Shown: positions 58,384 to 64,000 of the stretch, in pieces
How positions within the stretch are numbered: position 1 is the stretch's first letter
How the letters are laid out: every line of letters starts with the position of its first letter
Assembly (NCBI GenBank): GCA_031409515.1
Contig: JANNXJ010000053.1
Span: forward strand, 1-64,000
Direction of reading: 5' to 3'
From: SHZI01 sp031409515
Lineage (GTDB): Bacteria > Pseudomonadota > Gammaproteobacteria > Steroidobacterales > GCA-2729495
Length of the DNA: 64,000 nt
Made by a program: the position numbers and the translations under genes
Notes under the pieces: generated by a model
The model's database searches: none
What the model saw: only the letters and a program-made list of their open reading frames with translations
What the model was told of the DNA's origin: nothing

Positions 58384-59747
58384 ACCGGATCTCCCTGCGG
58401 ATCTTTCTCGGCGTCTGGCTGACCTTGCTCGTGGTCATTGGCAGCACGATTGGCTTGGCACTCGTACTCGTTGCGCGTGCCAGTCCGGCCGGAGAACCGG
58501 AACCTTTCATCGCCGACGCCGCGCAGGCACTGGCCCATGGTGGACGGGAGGGATTGCGCCAATGGCTTGCTGGGCCTGGGCAGGAATTGCCCTACTTTCT
58601 TGTCTACGTCCTGGACGAGTCGGGCCGGGACTTGCTCGGGCGCACCCCGGTCGGCCCCCTGCGTAGCTGGCCGAGTGGGAAAACTGTAACCCTGCCGACA
58701 ACACCTGGTGTTTCCTACGCACCCGGCAGGCCGATGCCCACGATCGCAGGACCGGATGGCGTGCGCTACTCGATTGTCACCCTGCCTCCGGCCTGGTCGC
58801 CGTTCCGGGGCCTGGCCCGAACGGGAAACCTGGCCGCGGCCCTCGCCAGCGCCTGTGGTCTAACGGCGCTGATCAGCTGGGTGCTGGCGGCCTCATTGAC
58901 GCGCCCCATTCGTGAACTGACGCGGCACACGGAGTCCATCGGGCGGGGCGACCTCGATCGCGAGATTCCAGCGCAAACACTGGAGCGCGGCGACGAGATT
59001 GGCGACCTCGGCAGGAGCTTTTCCACCATGACCGCTCGGCTCAGGGAGCTGCTCGAAGCGCATGAGCAGCTACTGCGCGATGTTTCCCACGAACTGCGCT
59101 CGCCCGTGGCGCGTATGAAAATGGCACTCGCGCTTGCCCGTCAGCCGGCTGGGGATGTGGCCACCCAACTAACACGACTGGAAGGTGAAGCCCAGCGCAT
59201 GGATGACATGGTCGGGCAGATCCTTGCCCTGACCAGACTCCATAGTGCAGCGGGAGCGCTGGCTCTGGCGCGAGTCGACCTGGCAGAACTGGTGGACGGG
59301 ATCGCTGCAGACGCGGGCTTCGAGGCTGAATCGACAGGCCGCTCCATCCACTGGGCGTCGTCGACACCGAGCGTTTTCGTACTGGCCAATGAACACTGGC
59401 TTGGGTCCGCGATTGAGAATGTGGTGCGCAACGCCATTCGCTATGGCGCGCCGGGCCAGCCCGTCGAGATCGAGCTCGACGCCACAACGGAAGTGCTATC
59501 CCTTCAGATCCGGGACTACGGCGCTGGCGTGCCCAGTGACGAACTCTCTCGCATCTTCACGCCCTTTTACAGGACAACCGCGGCCCGGGAGGGAGCCATC
59601 TCCGGGGAGGGACTCGGTCTCGCCATCACCTACCGCATCATGCGTCTCCATGGGGGCACTGCCAGGGCACGCAACGCTGCCGAGGGTAGTGGCCTGATCG
59701 TGGAGCTCACACTGCCAGCGCTCAGGCAGGCTCAGCGGCGGAGTTAG
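58380..59747 (+). CDS. sensor histidine kinase
   Basis: 455 aa. Start is TTG overlapping the response-regulator stop. A first membrane helix (about 7-30), a periplasmic sensor loop (about 30-150), a second helix (about 155-177), HAMP, then HisKA with RDVSHELRSPVARMKMAL (phospho-His) and HATPase_c with ENVVRNAIRYG (N box), YGAGVPSDELSRIF (G1) and GEGLGLAITYRIM (G2). Layout matches CpxA-like envelope sensors. It pairs with the upstream response regulator. Confidence 0.93.
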   Translation: MNRISLRIFLGVWLTLLVVIGSTIGLALVLVARASPAGEPEPFIADAAQALAHGGREGLRQWLAGPGQELPYFLVYVLDESGRDLLGRTPVGPLRSWPSGKTVTLPTTPGVSYAPGRPMPTIAGPDGVRYSIVTLPPAWSPFRGLARTGNLAAALASACGLTALISWVLAASLTRPIRELTRHTESIGRGDLDREIPAQTLERGDEIGDLGRSFSTMTARLRELLEAHEQLLRDVSHELRSPVARMKMALALARQPAGDVATQLTRLEGEAQRMDDMVGQILALTRLHSAAGALALARVDLAELVDGIAADAGFEAESTGRSIHWASSTPSVFVLANEHWLGSAIENVVRNAIRYGAPGQPVEIELDATTEVLSLQIRDYGAGVPSDELSRIFTPFYRTTAAREGAISGEGLGLAITYRIMRLHGGTARARNAAEGSGLIVELTLPALRQAQRRS

Positions 59748-59822
59748 TGCAACCACCGGACTGCGGACCCCGCATCGGCCACACCGACCGGGGGGCATAG
59801 CAGTCGCCGACGAGCTCCTGGT

Positions 59823-61019
59823 CTAGCGGTTGTCGGCGACCTTCTTGCCGTCTTCCTTGGGCGGCTTCTCGAGCACTTCCCGCACCGCTTCGCCGATCCA
59901 CTCGACGAAGTTGGGGTGCTGGGAGATGCCCTTGGCATTGAAGGTGTAGTCGATGCCCTTGAGATCCGCGCGCAGCTTGGGCTGCAAGGTTCGGGCGCCG
60001 ATCAGGTTAGTCACGATGAGCACATTCTGGCCCTTGTCGATGGCCCCCTGGGCCATCGCCCGCAGGCGCTGCACATTGGCCTCGCGAATTGCCGCCGGGG
60101 CGTCATCCTGCAGCAGCGCGGCCTTCACGTCCGCGAAGCCACCGTCCTCCTTCACGTAGCGCGCGAGCGTCTCCAGGATCGCCATCTCCTTCGGGTTGTC
60201 CACCGCCGCGTCCTTGCCGCTGGCCCCGTGGGCCACGATGATCACGAAGTCCTTGGCGGGGTTCTTGCTGATCTCCAGGGCGTGGTCGTGGATGATCTCG
60301 GCGACCAGGGGATCATCTTCCGGGGGCTTCGCCAGGTAGATTTTCGCCTTGGATTTCACCTGGGCCACGGTCACGAACTCTGCCTCGTCCCGCTGACCCA
60401 GGATGTACTCCCACTGGCGCATCAGTTCGTTGTAGCGGTTCGAGACGATCGGTACGACCACGATCTTGTCCACGCCCGCGGCTTCCAGGTCATTGATGGA
60501 GAGCTGCACGTGGTCGGACATCATCATGCCCATGCCCAGGGACAGCGAGGTGGGCACTGCGTTGGCGATGTCGGACAGGGACTGCCGGAACATCTTGTCG
60601 CCCTGCTCGCGGAACCCGTGGGACATGATCAGAACCCCGGCATCGCTCTTCAGGGTTGCCGGGCTGATGTACCACTGGTACTCCGGGCCCATCTGCACCA
60701 TGGTCATGTCGATGGTGGCCTTGGTCGCGCCCTTGTAGAGGGGAATCTTGGCGCGGAGTTCGTCGTACATCTCGGGGGACATGGCGTGGGTCTGGCCCCA
60801 GAGGCGACGCCCCAGCTCGTCACGGCCGGTGTCCATCTGGTGCCCGGCGTGATCACCGTGGCCGCTGTGAGCCGCATCAGAGCTGGCGCTGGCGCCGCCA
60901 TGCTGGGAGTGGTCCTCGGCATGGCCGGCTGCCGTGGCCGTGCCGGCGGCCAGCAGCAAAACCGTGGCCCCAAGAATTGCGGAACAACGCTGCCTGAATC
61001 CTGCGGTGGAAATACTCAA
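59823..61019 (-). CDS. exported His-rich CbiX-like chelatase
   Basis: 398 aa. TTG start at 61019 with a strong AAGGAG site; signal peptide (AILGATVLLLAAGTATA), then a His-rich stretch (GHAEDHSQHGG, HSGHGDHAGHQ) for metal binding. Two chelatase-like half-domains follow, with strands GVLIMSHG (about 130) and FVIIVAHG (about 255), each having the His of CbiX/sirohydrochlorin chelatases. A periplasmic metal chaperone or chelatase-like protein is likely; cobalamin or haem genes are not nearby. It is the last of a four-gene minus-strand operon. Confidence 0.78.
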   Translation of the reverse strand: MSISTAGFRQRCSAILGATVLLLAAGTATAAGHAEDHSQHGGASASSDAAHSGHGDHAGHQMDTGRDELGRRLWGQTHAMSPEMYDELRAKIPLYKGATKATIDMTMVQMGPEYQWYISPATLKSDAGVLIMSHGFREQGDKMFRQSLSDIANAVPTSLSLGMGMMMSDHVQLSINDLEAAGVDKIVVVPIVSNRYNELMRQWEYILGQRDEAEFVTVAQVKSKAKIYLAKPPEDDPLVAEIIHDHALEISKNPAKDFVIIVAHGASGKDAAVDNPKEMAILETLARYVKEDGGFADVKAALLQDDAPAAIREANVQRLRAMAQGAIDKGQNVLIVTNLIGARTLQPKLRADLKGIDYTFNAKGISQHPNFVEWIGEAVREVLEKPPKEDGKKVADNR

Positions 61020-61064
61020 GGGAGTCTCCTTCTTCTGGTTGTCAGCTTCGATGACCTGGTAGTT

Positions 61065-63038
61065 TCAGATCAGCATCCCGATCTCGTAGCCCTGCCGGGT
61101 CGCAGCAAGGACCGACCGGGGTGCGTAGCAATCACCGATCGGGTAGACCTGCCGCCCGGCCGCCTCGAACCCGGCGCGCAACTGGTCGTCGGGCACGCGG
61201 GGTCCGGAATAAGTGACCGCGGCCACGTCTTCAAGTTCCGTCGTGTCACCGTTATAGACGTTGAATAGTGTGAGGCGCCCATCCTCCAGCCCGTCCAGCG
61301 ACCGGGGTTCCACGTTGGTCAGGATCTCCACGCGCCGGTCGAAGAGCTGCTGGTAGATGGACTGGCGGTTGAGCAGGAGTACGTCGGAGGCAAGCCGCTC
61401 CCGGGGCGTCACGATCGTCACCCGGGCGAAGCGGTCGAGCAGCTTCAGCGCCGCGCCGTAGGTCATTTCCGTGTGGTCCTGATCGAAGAGCACCAGGCGA
61501 CCCGGTTCCTGGGTGGTCCGGCCCCGGAGGCTGACGAGGAGTCCGCGGAGATCGAAGACAAAACCTTCCGCCACATACTCGGCGGGGATGAAAGCCGGCA
61601 CGGCCATGGTGCTGCCGGTGGCGAGGATCACGGTATCGGCCTGGAGCGTGGCAGCCAGCGCCGCGTCCACCAACCTGCCCATCCTGAATTTGACGCCGTG
61701 CTGGCGGCAGGCCAGCTGCTGGTAATCGTAGATGCTGGAGAGGTGCTCGCCCCCGGGCACCTCGGCGTGCAGGCGGGTCTTGCCACCCGGCTCGTCGGCG
61801 GCCCCGTAAACCGTGACCCGATGACCGCGGGCCGCCGCCACCCAGGCCGCCTCGAGGCCCGCGATGCCGGAGCCGATCACCGCCACGTCTTTCAGGACGG
61901 CGGCTTGGGCAGGCTGCCAGTCCACTTCGTCCGGTTCGCCCACCCGGGGATTGTTGTCGCACTCGAGGCGCGTGCCCTCGATCACGGTGCGCCAGCAGGT
62001 GTTGCAGGACACGCAGTAGCGGATCTGGGCTTCCCGGCCGGTGCGGGCCTTCTCGCCCCAGGCGGGATCGGTGATCAGAGGCCGGCCCATGAAGACCAGG
62101 TCTGCCGTCCCGTCGGTCAGGGCCCGCTCGGCCTCGTTCGGGTCGGTGATGTAGCTGATGGCGCCCGTGGGAATCGCCGGGTCCGCCTGGCGCAGTTCGC
62201 GGATCTGGTCCAGGTACGGGGCCCGGGGACCGGCGGGACCGGGCATGTGCAACCAGAGGCTGCGGGCGTGGGCGCCCCAGACGAAAGTCCAGTAGTCCGC
62301 ATTGCGCGCGGCCGAGATGGCGCTGGCAATCCGCCCCGCCTCCGCCAGGTCGATGCTGTGGGGCACTCCGTCGAAGCCCGGCAGCTTCAGGCCGATGATG
62401 AAAGGCCGGCCGCAGGCGGCCCGAATGGCGGCCATCAGTTCCCGCAGAAAGCGCGTGCGCCCTTCGAGGTCGCCGCCATAGGCGTCTTCCCGACGGTTGG
62501 ACCAGGGCGACAGAAACTGGTGAAACAGATGGCCGTGGCCCGCAGAGATTTCGACGCCGGAAAACCCGGCCCCCTGCAGACGCCGGCAGCCCGCGGCCCA
62601 CTCGTCGATGAGCTGCCGGATGCGGGCTGGCGTGAGGACGTGGGGCACTGTCCAGCTGAGATCGTCGGGCAACGCAGACGCACCGATCGCGTTTTCATTG
62701 CGCCCCGTGGCGTGCCGACCCCGCCCCGGATCCTGCACCTGGGCTAGCACCCGGCTGTCCCAGCGCTCCACTGCCGCCGCGACGCGCTTGAGGTCATCGA
62801 GCCCGACATCGTCCCAGCCTCGCAGCCGCTGCGGGCTGCGATTGGCGAAGGTCATGGCCACGGGCTCCGTGACGATGAGGCCTGTCCCACCCTGGGCCCG
62901 GCTGGCCAGGTAGTTGATCAGCCGGTCCGTCGCCCGGCCCTCCTGCACGAAGCGGGACACGATGGACGCGTGGGCGATACGGTTGCGCACCGGCACACCA
63001 CCGATGGTCGTGGCGCTGAAGAGCGTGGGATAAATCAC
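61065..63038 (-). CDS. trimethylamine-dehydrogenase-like NADH:flavin oxidoreductase (FMN, 4Fe-4S, FAD/NAD)
   Basis: 657 aa. TIM-barrel old-yellow-enzyme part (1-330: NRIAHASIVSRF, then GAGFSGVEISAGHGHLFHQFLS, MGRPLITDP), a 4Fe-4S site CVSCNTCW followed by Cys after 11 residues (x2, x2 spacing as in trimethylamine/dimethylamine dehydrogenases rather than x2, x3 of dienoyl-CoA reductases), and a Rossmann nucleotide part (VAVIGSGIAGLEAAWV). It should oxidise an amine or reduce an enoate or ring substrate with an electron chain FMN-FeS-FAD. Start is GTG at 63038. Upstream are a small coiled-coil-like protein and a methyltransferase; downstream the CbiX-like gene, all on one strand. Confidence 0.9.
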   Translation of the reverse strand: MIYPTLFSATTIGGVPVRNRIAHASIVSRFVQEGRATDRLINYLASRAQGGTGLIVTEPVAMTFANRSPQRLRGWDDVGLDDLKRVAAAVERWDSRVLAQVQDPGRGRHATGRNENAIGASALPDDLSWTVPHVLTPARIRQLIDEWAAGCRRLQGAGFSGVEISAGHGHLFHQFLSPWSNRREDAYGGDLEGRTRFLRELMAAIRAACGRPFIIGLKLPGFDGVPHSIDLAEAGRIASAISAARNADYWTFVWGAHARSLWLHMPGPAGPRAPYLDQIRELRQADPAIPTGAISYITDPNEAERALTDGTADLVFMGRPLITDPAWGEKARTGREAQIRYCVSCNTCWRTVIEGTRLECDNNPRVGEPDEVDWQPAQAAVLKDVAVIGSGIAGLEAAWVAAARGHRVTVYGAADEPGGKTRLHAEVPGGEHLSSIYDYQQLACRQHGVKFRMGRLVDAALAATLQADTVILATGSTMAVPAFIPAEYVAEGFVFDLRGLLVSLRGRTTQEPGRLVLFDQDHTEMTYGAALKLLDRFARVTIVTPRERLASDVLLLNRQSIYQQLFDRRVEILTNVEPRSLDGLEDGRLTLFNVYNGDTTELEDVAAVTYSGPRVPDDQLRAGFEAAGRQVYPIGDCYAPRSVLAATRQGYEIGMLI

Positions 63039-63086
63039 ATTCAGTCGCTGGAGACGTTCGCGCTCGCTGGTCGGGCTGGCCTAGCC

Positions 63087-63470
63087 CTAGGCCGGGCCCG
63101 GGCCCGGGCCCGGGCTCTGGACCGGTGCGCCCATGATTTCCATCTCTTCCCGCATTTTGCTGCGGCCAGTATGGTCCACTTCCAGTGACCGCAGCACCGT
63201 CGCGATAAGCAGGCGCCGGCGACCATCCAGTTCGGCGACTTCCTCCGGGTTGAGGTCGTAGGCCTCGATCTCTGGCGTCAGGGGCACACCGGCCTGGCCC
63301 GCGACCCGCTCCAGCAGGTACAGCCGCTTCTTGACCACCCACAGCTCTGCGGTCAGTTCCAGGACCATGCTCATGAGCTCGTCGGTGCCGCTGGCCTCGA
63401 AGAAACGGGGCCGCTTGCCCCGGTGATTGAGGGGGATCCTGGGCTTGCGCCGGGTCAAGGCCTCACTCAT
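63087..63470 (-). CDS. small unknown protein with Gly-Pro tail
   Basis: 127 aa; family not recognised. ATG at 63470 with GAGG nine bases upstream; ten bases after the stop of the methyltransferase gene, so it is in the same operon. The middle (ELTAELWVVKKRLYLLERVA) is a probable coiled-coil helix; the end is a GPGPGPG tail encoded by a GGGCCC-rich repeat near 63090-63118. No signal peptide. Might be an accessory or electron-transfer helper for the flavoprotein; speculative. Confidence 0.6.
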   Translation of the reverse strand: MSEALTRRKPRIPLNHRGKRPRFFEASGTDELMSMVLELTAELWVVKKRLYLLERVAGQAGVPLTPEIEAYDLNPEEVAELDGRRRLLIATVLRSLEVDHTGRSKMREEMEIMGAPVQSPGPGPGPA

Positions 63471-63480
63471 AACTTCTGCC

Positions 63481-64000
63481 TCATGACTTCTGCTTCCAGG
63501 CACCAAAGGCGTACCACTCGATCTCTTCACCCAGACGCCCGGTCCGGTCGTCGAACTGGGCGCCGCTGGCCACCCGGGCGGCGAACTCGGCCTCGGGGGT
63601 GTAGGTATAGCGCGGAACTACCGCCTCCACGAACTTGTCCGCCGGAAACCCGGCCGCGGCGACGAGCTGCGGGAAGTCCTGGTCCCGGAACGGCTTGTAC
63701 CAGGGCTCCTTGTTGTAATAGCTGTCCCAGTCCAGGTAGAAACGGTCGTAGGCCTGCATCTTGTTGTTCGGGGGCAGCTCCATGTTCAGGAACAGCCCGC
63801 CCGGCTTCAGCACCCGGTGCGCCTCCCGGAAGAAGGCCCGGATGTCCTTGAGCGGCAGCTCGTGGAGGAACATGGAGGAGAACACCAGGTCGAAACTGGC
63901 GTCGGGGAAATCCAGCTGGGTCGCGTTCATCTGCATGAAGCGCACCGGCTTGCCGAAGGCGCTGGCCCGGGCCGCCGCATAGCGCACCAGACCCGCGCTC
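63481..64000 (-). CDS. class I SAM-dependent methyltransferase (5' end beyond window)
   Basis: The reading frame stays open to base 64000, so the start lies outside. The visible 173 residues include a post-motif-I strand (MQMNATQLDFPDASFDLVFS), FLHELP, then HRVLKPGGLFLNME (motif for methyltransferase 11) and a C-terminal cap rich in aromatic residues. The glycine loop (motif I) is upstream of the window. The final EWYAFGAWKQKS end is ten bases before the next gene. It is probably the second or first gene of the four-gene operon. Confidence 0.82.
   Translation of the reverse strand, partial: SAGLVRYAAARASAFGKPVRFMQMNATQLDFPDASFDLVFSSMFLHELPLKDIRAFFREAHRVLKPGGLFLNMELPPNNKMQAYDRFYLDWDSYYNKEPWYKPFRDQDFPQLVAAAGFPADKFVEAVVPRYTYTPEAEFAARVASGAQFDDRTGRLGEEIEWYAFGAWKQKS

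Noticed and set aside
59823..61019. Cobalamin biosynthesis cobaltochelatase (cbiX)
   Set aside because: The protein is exported, His-rich and about three times the short CbiX length, with no cobalamin gene near; only a chelatase-like fold is claimed.
61473..62747. Open frames opposite the flavoprotein gene (and 59916-61268 opposite the CbiX-like gene)
   Set aside because: Antisense shadows; the minus-strand products have clear family motifs, these do not.

Overview
The window is chromosomal DNA from a high-GC Gram-negative bacterium, most likely an environmental gammaproteobacterium. The basis is inference from content: outer-membrane lipoproteins and a beta-barrel, an E. coli-type PyrC, a DusC-type tRNA dihydrouridine synthase, malate synthase G, a quinol nitric-oxide reductase, exosortase (PEP-CTERM) substrates and a Chromatiales/Xanthomonadales-like mix of housekeeping genes. 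No rRNA or CRISPR array is visible. One complete tRNA gene, tRNA-Arg(UCG), is present.

Layout. 1-14 kb: ordinary core genes (end of a Rieske oxygenase, envelope proteins, malate synthase G, a diguanylate cyclase, a ceramidase-family membrane protein, an aldo/keto reductase, a phospholipase-D protein, a DUF4382 lipoprotein, an NRAMP-like transporter). 14-18.4 kb: one very large exported protein fusing a copper-radical oxidase, Ig/PKD domains, a YVTN propeller, a di-haem peroxidase-like unit and a thrombospondin-3/dockerin-like tail. 18.5-27.6 kb: a Crp/Fnr-type regulator with three matching 18-bp palindromes in front of it, a quinol nitric-oxide reductase, dusC, a PEP-CTERM protein, a soluble aldose dehydrogenase and a SleB-type hydrolase.

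27.7-45.3 kb is the accessory region. The 3' half of tRNA-Arg (43 bp) occurs three times as an exact direct repeat (27700, 29641 and, inside the tRNA gene, 45280). A tyrosine recombinase and an excisionase-like HTH gene lie next to the tRNA, and a 21-bp site near both the 29.6-kb and 45.3-kb ends looks like an integrase arm site. This defines a 15.7-kb integrative element. A further 1.9-kb segment (27.7-29.6 kb) lies between the two outer repeats. Cargo: an HNH nuclease, a serine hydrolase plus exported partner, a CHAT-protease/OmpA-domain/membrane-protein operon, a DUF4157-like metallopeptidase, and a SIR2-HerA-KTSC operon. SIR2-HerA is a known anti-phage pair. The cargo is bounded by two decayed IS3-family remnants.

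45.4-64 kb returns to core genes: GST, pyrB, a 60-bp perfect palindrome, an SbtA/SbtB-type bicarbonate transport pair, cysD without cysN, a Sua5-type tRNA-modification gene, pyrC, then a two-gene operon in which a dockerin-tailed di-haem cytochrome protein is followed by a cohesin-like, PEP-CTERM-anchored protein. A two-component system diverges from that operon. The window ends with a four-gene operon: a methyltransferase, a small protein, a trimethylamine-dehydrogenase-like flavoprotein and an exported histidine-rich CbiX-like protein.

Best candidates for something undescribed: the cohesin/dockerin surface-assembly set (54-57.5 kb plus the dockerin-like proteins at 14-18 and 28 kb), the CHAT/OmpA/membrane-protein operon, and the KTSC third gene of the SIR2-HerA operon.
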